Below, piece by piece: positions 45,219-53,548 of a DNA stretch of 64,000 nt. Origin of the DNA: CAUSKK01 sp963533935 (lineage in GTDB: Bacteria; Pseudomonadota; Gammaproteobacteria; Cardiobacteriales; Cardiobacteriaceae). Position numbers and translations under genes: made by a program. The stretch spans positions 7,473 to 71,472 of the forward strand of contig CAUSQL010000004.1 in assembly GCA_963533935.1 (NCBI GenBank). Reading direction: 5' to 3'. Below the pieces are notes generated by a model. That model saw only the letters and a program-made list of their open reading frames with translations, searched no databases and had not been told where the DNA came from. Positions within the stretch are counted from its first letter, which is position 1. Each line of letters opens with the position of its first letter.

Positions 45219-45818
45219 ATGGGAAAAAGACTTTTGAGAGCTCTCCACCGCCACGGCCGCGAAGCCGTGGGTTGGTGGAAGGAATATGCGGTGAATCCGC
45301 GCAGCGTGGGCAGCATTCTGCCCTCCTCCAACCGGCTGGCCCGGGCCATGACCGCGGCAGCCCTCCGCCACGGCGCCCGGGATGCTTTAATCATCGAGGC
45401 CGGCGCCGGGAAGGGGGCCATCACCCAGGTATTGGCCAAGCACGTGCCGGATTTGGAACGGTTCGTGGCCTGCGAAAGTTTGGAGAACTTCGCCCAGGAA
45501 CTGCAGCGGCGGCTGCCACGGGTGCAGGTGGTCTGCGGCCTGGTGCAGGATTTACCGCACTGGCAGAGTTCCGGCAATAAGACCATTGTTTCCTCGCTGC
45601 CCTTCCGCAGTCTGCCGCGGCGGGAGGAAGAGGAAATCGCCCGCTTCTTCCTTAAGGAATTACAGAAAAACCCTCAATCCGTGCTGGTGCAATTCACCTA
45701 TGGCCTGCGTAATCCCATTCCCCTACTGGCTCGCCAGAAAAGCATTAACAGCTTTAGGCACGGGGTGGTGTGGCGTAACTCCCCGCCAGCCACCGTGTGG
45801 GTTTATCGGGCGGCCTAA
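45219..45818 (+). CDS. SAM-dependent methyltransferase, PmtA/rRNA-dimethylase-like
   Basis: A 199-residue protein with AdoMet motif IIEAGAGKGAITQVLAKHVP and FVACESLENFAQEL, and an N-terminus NPRSVGSILPSSNRLARAMT. The SVGSILPSS segment and order of motifs match phospholipid N-methyltransferases (PmtA) and the KsgA/Erm fold. Target could be phosphatidylethanolamine. AGGA precedes the ATG, 11 nt after cheX, so it may be in that operon. Confidence 0.75.
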   Translation: MGKRLLRALHRHGREAVGWWKEYAVNPRSVGSILPSSNRLARAMTAAALRHGARDALIIEAGAGKGAITQVLAKHVPDLERFVACESLENFAQELQRRLPRVQVVCGLVQDLPHWQSSGNKTIVSSLPFRSLPRREEEEIARFFLKELQKNPQSVLVQFTYGLRNPIPLLARQKSINSFRHGVVWRNSPPATVWVYRAA

Positions 45819-45857
45819 TTAGGGCGGTTATTTGAGCAAAAGGCTTCGCGCGTCCGG

Positions 45858-46005
45858 TTTTACAAACATACGGGCGGTTGTTCGACCTAGCGGTCTCACG
45901 CGCTACGCGCTTTATATGTATGTAATTAAAGCCTTAAATACATACATATAAAGCGCGTAGCGCGTGAGACCGCTAGGTCGAACAACCGCCCGTATGTTTG
46001 TAAAA
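45858..46005. repeat. 148-bp near-perfect palindrome with module in both arms
   Basis: Ends TTTTACAAACATACGGGCGG and its reverse complement. Both arms carry the GTTGTTCGACCTAGCGGTC / GACCGCTAGGTCGAACAAC module, so the whole is symmetric around 45931. It lies between the convergent methyltransferase and comF genes. It is the longest and most perfect palindrome of the window. Confidence 0.9.
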
Positions 46006-46006
46006 A

Positions 46007-46675
46007 TTAACGGCTAAACAGACACAGGCCGTAAATCTCTTTAGCTCCACCCTTCTTTAAGCATCGGCGGGCCTCGTCAATGGTCGCTCCGCTGGTCATT
46101 AGGTCATCAACCAGTAGGACGCGCGGCGGCGGCGGCCGGCGCAGGTAAAAAGCACCACGAATATTGCGGCGCCGCTGGTGCGCCCGCGCTAAAGAGGACT
46201 GGGCCAGCCGGTGCCGCCGGTCCAGCAGCGTCGAATCCAGCTTAAGGCCGTATTTCTTTACGACCACCTTGGCCAGCAGCTCCGCCTGATTAAAGCCACG
46301 CTGCAGCAGACGCGGCCAGGCCATCGGCAGGGGCAACACCAGGGTGTCCGGCGGCACTGCCAGCGGAATTTCCTCTAACCAGCGCCGCAGAATGGCCAGA
46401 GCTACCGCATCTTGACCCAGCTTCACCCGCAGCAGCAAATCCCGATTTAAACCGCTGTAGTGGCGGCCAAAAAAGGCCCGCTCAAGCCAGGGCTGCTGGG
46501 CGCAACGGCCGCAGCGGCGCAAATGCTCGTCGGCTAGCGGCCGGTTGCAGCATTCACAGAGCCGCGGCAGTCGCGGGCTGGCTCCGTCGCAGGCGGCACA
46601 AATTAGGCCAGCGCAAGGCTGGCCGCAGACACCGCAGTGGGGTTCAAGGAGAAAATTAAGGATTCGCCGTAGCAC
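46007..46675 (-). CDS. comF: ComF-family phosphoribosyltransferase-like protein
   Basis: A 222-residue protein from a GTG start at 46675: Cys pairs CGVCGQPC and CECCNRPL (zinc-finger-like), GRHYSGLNRDLLLRVK, and the PRPP loop VLLVDDLMTSGATIDEA. ComF/GntX proteins take part in DNA uptake or use of exogenous DNA. No ATG exists near the domain start; the GTG lies inside the 3' end of suhB, overlapping by 20 nt. Confidence 0.82.
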   Translation of the reverse strand: MLRRILNFLLEPHCGVCGQPCAGLICAACDGASPRLPRLCECCNRPLADEHLRRCGRCAQQPWLERAFFGRHYSGLNRDLLLRVKLGQDAVALAILRRWLEEIPLAVPPDTLVLPLPMAWPRLLQRGFNQAELLAKVVVKKYGLKLDSTLLDRRHRLAQSSLARAHQRRRNIRGAFYLRRPPPPRVLLVDDLMTSGATIDEARRCLKKGGAKEIYGLCLFSR

Positions 46676-47456
46676 CTTGTAGGCAGGCCAGCAGTAATTT
46701 ATGTAAATAGACGTTAGCGCAGACAATATTATCCTGGTCATAGCTGGCGCTGCGACCCTGGAAGTCGCTGGCCAGCGCGCCCGCCTCCTGCGCAATGAGA
46801 ATGCCCGCCGCAATGTCCCATGGCTTAATGCCCATTTCAAAATAGCCGTCCTGGCGATTGCAGGCGACAAAACAGAGGTCGAGGGCCGCAGAACCAAAGC
46901 GGCGCAGGTCGCCAAACTCCTTAAGTACGCTGGCCGCCAGCGCATATTGGCGGGGTAGTAATTCCGGCTGGCGGGTGGGGAAGCCGGTGGCAACAATGGC
47001 CCGCAGCGGATCACGATTCTGATGCACACGAATACGGCGGCCATTCAGCATGGCCCCCTGGCCGCGTAGGGCGGAAAAGGTTTCATTGCTAACGGGATTA
47101 TGAACTATGCCTAGCTCCAGCTTGCCGCGGCGTACCAGCGCAATGGAGACGGCGAAGTGGGAGAGGCCGTGGAGAAAATTGGTGGTGCCGTCCAGCGGGT
47201 CTATGACCCAGAGGAACTCACTTTCCTGCTGGCTGCCATGCTGGCCGCCTTCTTCACCAAGGAAAGCGTGGTCGGGATACTTGGCCTTGAGGGCGCTAAT
47301 AATCATTTTTTCCGTGTTTCTATCTACCTCACTGACTAGATCAGAGCGGCCCTTATCCTCAATTTTTATGCGATCTAAATGATGAAAAGAATCTTCCAGA
47401 TAACGACCGGCGTCTTCCGCGACACGTTTGGCAATGTTTAACATCGGCAAAGACAT
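46656..47456 (-). CDS. suhB: Inositol-1-monophosphatase family protein SuhB
   Basis: A 266-residue protein with the metal-binding LWVIDPLDGTTNFLHGLSHF, FLGEEGGQ and WDIAAGILIAQEAGA motifs. SuhB also works in rRNA transcription antitermination in E. coli. GAGGC lies upstream of the ATG. Followed by comF; the gene at 25779 is a second superfamily member (CysQ). Confidence 0.9.
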   Translation of the reverse strand: MSLPMLNIAKRVAEDAGRYLEDSFHHLDRIKIEDKGRSDLVSEVDRNTEKMIISALKAKYPDHAFLGEEGGQHGSQQESEFLWVIDPLDGTTNFLHGLSHFAVSIALVRRGKLELGIVHNPVSNETFSALRGQGAMLNGRRIRVHQNRDPLRAIVATGFPTRQPELLPRQYALAASVLKEFGDLRRFGSAALDLCFVACNRQDGYFEMGIKPWDIAAGILIAQEAGALASDFQGRSASYDQDNIVCANVYLHKLLLACLQGATANP

Positions 47457-47559
47457 GGTAAAGCCTCACAAAAATAGTGATTTTAACAAATGGGTTTGAC
47501 TTAAAAATATTTATATTTCAAATAATTAATAAAATTTTTCATCGGACTTAAAAAAAGTC

Positions 47560-47587
47560 TGGACAAAAAAATTTCTGCTGCTAGAAT
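47560..47587 (+). promoter_or_regulatory. Sigma-70 promoter for tRNA-Val-Asp
   Basis: TGGACA, 16-nt spacer, TAGAAT, 17 nt before the tRNA-Val 5' end. Confidence 0.65.
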
Positions 47588-47603
47588 GACTTTCTTTCAA
47601 ATG

Positions 47604-47679
47604 GGAAGCTTAGCTCAGTTGGTAGAGCATCGCCCTTACAAGGCGAGGGTCATAGGTTCGAGTCCTATAGCTTCCACCA
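47604..47679 (+). tRNA. tRNA-Val (TAC)
   Basis: GGAAGCT/AGCTTCC acceptor, anticodon loop CTTACAA reading TAC, GGTTCGAGT T-loop, encoded CCA. Confidence 0.97.
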
Positions 47680-47683
47680 ATGC

Positions 47684-47760
47684 GGAGTGGTAGTTCAGTT
47701 GGTTAGAATACCTGCCTGTCACGCAGGGGGTCGCGGGTTCGAGTCCCGTCCATTCCGCCA
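47684..47760 (+). tRNA. tRNA-Asp (GTC)
   Basis: GGAGTGG/CCATTCC acceptor, anticodon loop CTGTCAC reading GTC, GGGTTCGAGTCCC T-arm, encoded CCA. Four nt after tRNA-Val. The operon of imported character starts 130 bp later, so this tRNA pair could have been an insertion point, but no repeated tRNA 3' end is seen. Confidence 0.97.
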
Positions 47761-47889
47761 ATCTATTACCTTTTCTTAAGTAGCTTGTTAATAATCTATT
47801 TCTCTTAAGATTCCTTAATTTATCTATATTTCATAGTCTAAAATGTTCGGCACACAATTTGTATTAAATAGCTATGTTGTGTCTTAAGA

Positions 47890-49806
47890 ATGCTATTTAT
47901 GGATAAATTTATAAACAAATCTGTCAGTTATTATCTAATAAGCCTAGTATTAATAATAATTATTTATGGCAAAACCATATTTTTTGATTACGTTTGGGAC
48001 GACTATACCCTGTTAGTTTCAAATGCCGAGTTAATTAATAGTGATTTAAGCTGGTCTATGGTAGCGCGACCGGTAATGCCTGATACCAGCTACTTTAGGC
48101 CATTAGTATTATTTAGTTGGTGGCTGGAGGGTAGGGCTCTTGGTAATTTGTATCCAGCCCTTAGCCATGGCATAAACATAATTTCCTTTTATCTATTATG
48201 CGCTGTAATATTTAATTTTATAAAAAAAATATTAATAATTTGCACTAATAGTAAATATGCTAATTTATCAACAATAATTGCCACCTCCCTATATATTGTG
48301 CACCCGGCAAATGTTGAAATGGTAGCATGGGTGGCCGGTCGTTTTGACCTTTTCGCTGATTTATTTATCTATCTTGGTTTACTTCTATTTATTTCTAAAA
48401 TAAATAGTCATATAAAATTATCATTAATTGTGGCTAGTTATATTCTTGCTCTAATGTCCAAGGAAACTGGAGTACTTTTAGTGGCACTTATCCCGCTAAT
48501 TGATTTAGTGCAAAAACAGGATGGATATAAAAGCTGGACTAAATTAATTAGCAATAGCTTTTATGAAAATAAAAACTTGTATATAGGTTTATTAGTAATT
48601 ACAGGCTTATATATTTGGATAAGAGCTAGCCATGCCTCTGGTATTTATCATCAATCTATAAATCTAGAGTATATAAATACTGCTTATTTTGAAAAACAGT
48701 TACCCCTATTGGCACTTTCTAAATACATTAGCTATAGTTTATTTCCATTTATTAATGATGGGATATTTTCTTCAATTAATTACATTACATCTAACAAAAA
48801 TAATTATATCTTTGCGTGGCTTTGGCTAACACTATCGCTGATATCCCTAATTTATTTAATAAAGATTAAGAGTAGATTTTTACTAATATTAATTTCCTAT
48901 TTAATGGGACTCATTCTAGTTATCCATTTATTGCCATTAAGAATAGCTGAAAATCTAATACAGCATCGTTTCCTCGGTCTATCTTTAGGATTCATTTCCT
49001 TGGCTTTAGCGTTTTTAGCCGATAAGTTATTGGTAAAAGGCTATTTAACTAAAGAAAGTAAATTAAATTTACTGCCTTTTATATACTTAGTATCGTTGTT
49101 AATTTTTACGAGTACCCAAACTTCCTATTGGAAAAATTCTGTAATTCTATGGAACAACTATAATAGGCAATATAAAGAACAAAATAATGGCTTGACTAGT
49201 ATTAATTACTTTAAAAATCTTTTACACAATAAGTCTAATTTAGATGAAATTAAATCTATAGTTGATGATGAGTTAGCGATCAGTAAAAAACTAAATATAG
49301 AGCCAAGAGTTGATATACAGATAGGGTACGCTGAATTTCTAATTAGGATAATGAAAGACCCTAAGGGGTTAGCTGTCCTAGATAATTCCATTTCCATATT
49401 TGAAAATGGTAATTTTGGTAAGAAAGAACGTAATAAATACTTAGAAAATTTATATAGACTAAAGGTGCAAGGCAGTAATTATATTAATAATGACTATAAG
49501 TTAGCAAAAATTTATCTAGATAAAATAGAAGATATTAATGAAAATTTTTATAATAATCCGGAGTATTTACAGGAACTAATTCTGGTAAATATCTTAGATA
49601 ATAATGTTGATGAATTAAAACAAAATTTATCTAGATTAGCTAAATTTAATAAGGTGCAGTATTCAGATAAATCAGTAAATGAATTATTATATAAATATGT
49701 AAACTTCTTTGCTAAGGCTAGCTGTAAGGCTCATTATCGAATTATCCCTGCCTGTGAAAATAATTTTGATATGTCTAATTACGTCAAACAATTAGATATA
49801 CACTAG
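47890..49806 (+). CDS. GT-C glycosyltransferase, AT-rich, first of tandem pair
   Basis: A 638-residue membrane protein with about 11 hydrophobic segments in the first 430 residues and a helical, repeat-like soluble C-terminal part. The first loop has FDYVWDDYTLLVSN with the acidic pair typical of GT-C enzymes that use polyprenyl-phosphate sugars, and HPANVEMVAWVAGRFDL as in TMTC/DUF1736-type proteins. Codons are strongly AT-biased, unlike neighbours. The 641-residue gene that follows is a paralog. By context a candidate arabinofuranosyl (or similar) transferase; acceptor unknown. The ATG at 47899 is an alternative start. Confidence 0.78.
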   Translation: MLFMDKFINKSVSYYLISLVLIIIIYGKTIFFDYVWDDYTLLVSNAELINSDLSWSMVARPVMPDTSYFRPLVLFSWWLEGRALGNLYPALSHGINIISFYLLCAVIFNFIKKILIICTNSKYANLSTIIATSLYIVHPANVEMVAWVAGRFDLFADLFIYLGLLLFISKINSHIKLSLIVASYILALMSKETGVLLVALIPLIDLVQKQDGYKSWTKLISNSFYENKNLYIGLLVITGLYIWIRASHASGIYHQSINLEYINTAYFEKQLPLLALSKYISYSLFPFINDGIFSSINYITSNKNNYIFAWLWLTLSLISLIYLIKIKSRFLLILISYLMGLILVIHLLPLRIAENLIQHRFLGLSLGFISLALAFLADKLLVKGYLTKESKLNLLPFIYLVSLLIFTSTQTSYWKNSVILWNNYNRQYKEQNNGLTSINYFKNLLHNKSNLDEIKSIVDDELAISKKLNIEPRVDIQIGYAEFLIRIMKDPKGLAVLDNSISIFENGNFGKKERNKYLENLYRLKVQGSNYINNDYKLAKIYLDKIEDINENFYNNPEYLQELILVNILDNNVDELKQNLSRLAKFNKVQYSDKSVNELLYKYVNFFAKASCKAHYRIIPACENNFDMSNYVKQLDIH

Positions 49807-49816
49807 GAAGCAAAAT

Positions 49817-51742
49817 ATGGATTTTTTAAAACGACATATAAATACCAAAAGATTTTTTTACATCGCTAGTTTTGTACTATTGCTAATACTTTATGGAAGA
49901 ACTTTAGGCTATGAATACGTATGGGACGATGCTTTTTTGCTAGTAAATAATCCAGCAATAGTTAGTCATGATTTACGAATAGATTTATTGTCGAGACCAC
50001 TTTTCGAAAATGTTGGTTACTTCAGACCTTTAGTATTCTTTAGTTGGTGGTTAGAAACTAGATTATGGGGAGATTTGAATCCATATTTAAGTCATGCCAT
50101 AAATCTATTATTTTTCTATGGACTGATAATAATAGTATTTAACTTAATTAATCTACTGATAAAAAGTAAAAATATTGAAAATGCAACTGCCATATCCGCC
50201 ATATGCCTATTTATATACATGGCACATCCGGCTAATGTGGAAACAATAGTTTGGATTGCTGGTCGCTTTGATCTTTTTGCTACATTTTTTATATTTTTAA
50301 CTATCTATATATTTGTTCGTATGAAGCACAGTTATCTACGCGATTTATTGATAATTCTAACCACTAGCTGTGCCCTTTTATCGAAGGAAACCGGAGTACT
50401 ATTATTGGTCCTATTACCAATAATGTATTTATATACTAAACAGAATGGAGAGTATGCTTGGTATAAATTGCTAGATGATTTTTATATTAATAATCGTCGT
50501 ATGGTACTAGGTATATTATTAATTAGCTGTATCTATTTCATAACTAGATTTATGGTTACTGGCCATAGTGCTTATCATCTTTCCTTTGATATGGCCTTTA
50601 TCAAGAAGTATTATATTGAATATCAAGCCCCCATAATATCCATTCAGGAATATATTACACGTACGGTTTTCCCATTTTTAAATAATGGTTATTTCAATCA
50701 ATTTACCTATCAGTCTGACACAAAGTATATTTATTCCTGGCTGGTTGTAATAGCCTTCTTAGCAACATTAATTTATCTATTAAGAAAAAGAAACAATAAG
50801 GCCATGCTATTGCTAGCCTATCTGGTGGGCATAAGCTTGGTTGTTAATTTAATTCCTTTAAATAGAATGGAGAATGTTCGCCAGGATAGATTCTTATTTG
50901 TTTCCACCATATTTTTTATTATTTTATTGTCCCAATTAATAGCTAATTTATTTAATGGTAAAAATGTCCAAAACTGGAAGCCTTTATTAATATTTAGCTA
51001 CACCATCGCTATGGCGGTGGCCACTAGTGTACTAATGGGTATTTGGCGTGATGAAGACGTATTCTGGGAAAGAAATAACAATATCTTTAAAAGTGAATAT
51101 GCTGATGGCCAGCGGGTTCTAAAGCTCTATTTTTATCGTCTGGTAGCTAAACCTGAAGTCGACCTCAATTTTATGCGTGATATTTTGACTAAAGAGAAAA
51201 TCTATAGTGCAAGAACCGGCAAGAAATTGGAACTAATGCATTTTACTAACTATGCCAGAGTTAGCATTAGGGACCGCGGTGAAGAAGAAGGCTTACTCAT
51301 TCTTGAAGAAATAATGCCAGCCTATGAAAATAAACGGGACGATGTTGGCGCTGAACGTGAGCGAATATTAGACATAGTCAGTATTTATAGTGTTTATGTG
51401 GAGGGGTTAATTTATGTGCGCCATGACTTTAATCGTGCCAAAGAATATGTAAATAGAATAAAAAATATCGACCCAGAAGAATTTAATAAGAATGTCAATT
51501 TAATTCGTCTGGATATGGTGGTTAATTTATTACTTGATAAACCCCAGGAATTAAAGATTGATTTAGCATTACTCAAGCAAGCGAAGCAATCACTAATTAA
51601 CGATAAAACCCCCGTGGAACAGGCCGATGAATTTGTTGATTTTCTTGTCGGAGAATTATGTCCAGTTGTAAAGGCCAATGTACCCGCATGCCAACCAAAT
51701 TTTTCTATGCAAGCCTATAGAGAGAAATTAGCCAATGAATAA
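49817..51742 (+). CDS. GT-C glycosyltransferase, AT-rich, second of tandem pair
   Basis: A 641-residue paralog of the preceding protein: YEYVWDDAFLLVNNPA first loop, HPANVETIVWIAGRFDLFAT, KETGVLLLVLLP, similar membrane layout and helical C-terminus (AKEYVNRIKNIDPEEFNK). AGGAAG precedes the ATG 10 nt after the first gene. Composition is AT-rich. Its stop overlaps the UbiA-family gene by 8 nt, tying both to the polyprenyl-sugar genes. Confidence 0.8.
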   Translation: MDFLKRHINTKRFFYIASFVLLLILYGRTLGYEYVWDDAFLLVNNPAIVSHDLRIDLLSRPLFENVGYFRPLVFFSWWLETRLWGDLNPYLSHAINLLFFYGLIIIVFNLINLLIKSKNIENATAISAICLFIYMAHPANVETIVWIAGRFDLFATFFIFLTIYIFVRMKHSYLRDLLIILTTSCALLSKETGVLLLVLLPIMYLYTKQNGEYAWYKLLDDFYINNRRMVLGILLISCIYFITRFMVTGHSAYHLSFDMAFIKKYYIEYQAPIISIQEYITRTVFPFLNNGYFNQFTYQSDTKYIYSWLVVIAFLATLIYLLRKRNNKAMLLLAYLVGISLVVNLIPLNRMENVRQDRFLFVSTIFFIILLSQLIANLFNGKNVQNWKPLLIFSYTIAMAVATSVLMGIWRDEDVFWERNNNIFKSEYADGQRVLKLYFYRLVAKPEVDLNFMRDILTKEKIYSARTGKKLELMHFTNYARVSIRDRGEEEGLLILEEIMPAYENKRDDVGAERERILDIVSIYSVYVEGLIYVRHDFNRAKEYVNRIKNIDPEEFNKNVNLIRLDMVVNLLLDKPQELKIDLALLKQAKQSLINDKTPVEQADEFVDFLVGELCPVVKANVPACQPNFSMQAYREKLANE

Positions 51743-52640
51743 GCATCTTATTAAGCTCCTACGCCCTCACCAGTACATTAAGAATAGTTTTGTATTTCTG
51801 GGCTTTATCTTTGCTCACCAGTGGCAATGGCCAACAATTTTGCAATCTATTTATGTGTTTTTTGCCTTTTCCGCGGTGGCCAGCAGCGTTTATATCTTCA
51901 ATGATTTAATTGATGTGGAATCGGATCGGAGGCACCCAACCAAATGCAAGCGCCCCTTGGCCTCCGGCGCCGTTAGCATTAATACGGCCATTCTCACCAT
52001 TGTGATTCTGCTGGGTACCACCTTTAGCCTGTTGGCCCTGGGAGGCTATTGGATAGTGCTCTTCATTTTGCTCACCTATATTTTGATAAACATCATGTAC
52101 AGCTATTCCTGGAAACATGTGGTGCTGCTGGACGTGTTTGTCATCGCTTCCGGCTTCATTTTGCGCATTCTTGCGGGCACGGTGGGGCTACTCATAAAAC
52201 CATCGGCCTGGCTGCTGGTGTGTAGTTTGATGCTGACCCTATTTTTAGGTTTCTGTAAGCGCTTTACGGAGCTGCAGCAGATTCTTGCGGAAGAGGGCAA
52301 ACAGAACGAAACCCGCAAGGTGCTGGACGACTACAGCCTGGATTTGCTTAACACCCTTATTTCTATAAGTGCCGCTTGCGCCATCATGGCCTTTGCCAGC
52401 TATACGGTGGCGCCAACCACCGTGGCCCTGCACAGCACGGAGAACCTCATTTACACCCTGCCGCTGGTTATTTACGGCATTTACCGCTACTTATATTTAA
52501 CTAAGGAACAGGCCAAGGGCACAGATACGGCGCGGGATTTATTGACGGACAGCCATTTAATTATCACCAGCATTCTGTGGATTGCCCTAACCACGTTAAT
52601 TCTGTCGCGGGCCATTGTCACTTCCGGACTAACCCTATGA
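51735..52640 (+). CDS. UbiA-family polyprenyl-phosphate phosphoribosyltransferase
   Basis: A 301-residue membrane protein with the first Asp-rich motif NDLIDVESDRRHPTKCKRPLASG-like run (residues about 56-77) and the second part YSYSWKHVVLLDVFVIASGF. The DRRHPTKxxRP pattern is typical of decaprenyl-phosphate phosphoribosyltransferase (Rv3806c type), which makes the first intermediate of the DPA pathway from PRPP. The gene starts AT-rich and becomes GC-richer along its length, marking the composition border. It overlaps the next gene by ATGA. Confidence 0.83.
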   Translation: MNKHLIKLLRPHQYIKNSFVFLGFIFAHQWQWPTILQSIYVFFAFSAVASSVYIFNDLIDVESDRRHPTKCKRPLASGAVSINTAILTIVILLGTTFSLLALGGYWIVLFILLTYILINIMYSYSWKHVVLLDVFVIASGFILRILAGTVGLLIKPSAWLLVCSLMLTLFLGFCKRFTELQQILAEEGKQNETRKVLDDYSLDLLNTLISISAACAIMAFASYTVAPTTVALHSTENLIYTLPLVIYGIYRYLYLTKEQAKGTDTARDLLTDSHLIITSILWIALTTLILSRAIVTSGLTL

Positions 52641-53548
52641 TTAGTAACTGGCAAATTCGCGCCGTAATAATTTCCGTACTGGTAACCATCGTCGCCTATG
52701 TGGGCATTTCCCTCTATGCGGGCTGGCATGAAACGGTGGCCATCTTTTCGCAAATCGGCTGGACTGGCTTGGCTATTGCGCTGGCCCTGGCCCTAGTTAA
52801 TTACCTGCTGCGTTTCGTTCGCTGGGATATTTATTTGAAATATCTCAAGCACCCCATCAAGCTCTGGCCAAATTTTTTAATTTACGTGGCCGGCTTCGCT
52901 CTCACCACCACCCCGGCCAAGGCCGGCGAAGCCATTCGCAGCTATTACCTCACCAAATACCAGGTGCCGGTGAGCACCTCCCTGTCCGTGCTGGTCAGCG
53001 AACGCATTTCCGACCTGGTGGCCATCGTGCTGCTGTCCTGCCTGGGCGTGTGGCAATACGAGGTGGCGCGCATGCCCATATTGGTAACACTAATTTTTAT
53101 TGGCCTCTTTGGCTATCTGGTGGTGCGGCCGCCGCAATTCATTCAAAACCACCCCCACAAAATTGTCAGCAAGATTAATGAAATTATCGTTTGCTGCCGC
53201 CGCACCAATAATCTGCGCAATCTCATCATCACCAGCGTCATCAGCCTGTTTTCCTGGGGCGCCGAGGCGGTGGCCTTCTATTTTGTTTTGCACTGGCTGC
53301 ACTGGGACATTTCCTTTAATACGGCGGTATTTATCTATGCCATTTCCATGTTGGCCGGCGCCATCAGCTTTTTGCCCGGCGGTCTCGGCGGTGCGGAAGC
53401 GGTGATGATTAGTCTGCTATTGCTGAATGGTTTGGATAAGCAGAGCGCCTTTGCCGTTAGCATTTTTATCCGTCTGACCACGCTGTGGTTTGCGGTACTC
53501 TTAGGATTTATGGCTTTATTTTCACTAATGCGAGAAAAAAATGACTGA
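52637..53548 (+). CDS. Flippase-like integral membrane protein (LPG_synthase_TM)
   Basis: A 303-residue protein with about eight membrane segments and the family motifs LLRFVRWDIYLKYL, TTTPAKAGEAIRSYYL, VLVSERISDLVAIVLLS and SFLPGGLGGAEAVMISL. These match the AglD/MprF-type transmembrane family. Given its neighbours it may move the lipid-linked sugar across the membrane, but direction and substrate are unproven. ATG 52637 overlaps the UbiA stop; it overlaps DprE1 by 8 nt. Confidence 0.8.
   Translation: MISNWQIRAVIISVLVTIVAYVGISLYAGWHETVAIFSQIGWTGLAIALALALVNYLLRFVRWDIYLKYLKHPIKLWPNFLIYVAGFALTTTPAKAGEAIRSYYLTKYQVPVSTSLSVLVSERISDLVAIVLLSCLGVWQYEVARMPILVTLIFIGLFGYLVVRPPQFIQNHPHKIVSKINEIIVCCRRTNNLRNLIITSVISLFSWGAEAVAFYFVLHWLHWDISFNTAVFIYAISMLAGAISFLPGGLGGAEAVMISLLLLNGLDKQSAFAVSIFIRLTTLWFAVLLGFMALFSLMREKND

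Noticed and set aside
46676..47044. Longer N-terminus for comF from 47044
   Set aside because: It would lie in a shifted frame across suhB; the extra part is Arg/Ala-rich shadow sequence, while the GTG at 46675 matches the domain start.
47604..47760. Integration site (att) at the tRNA-Val/Asp pair
   Set aside because: No integrase and no direct repeat of a tRNA 3' end were found near the AT-rich island.
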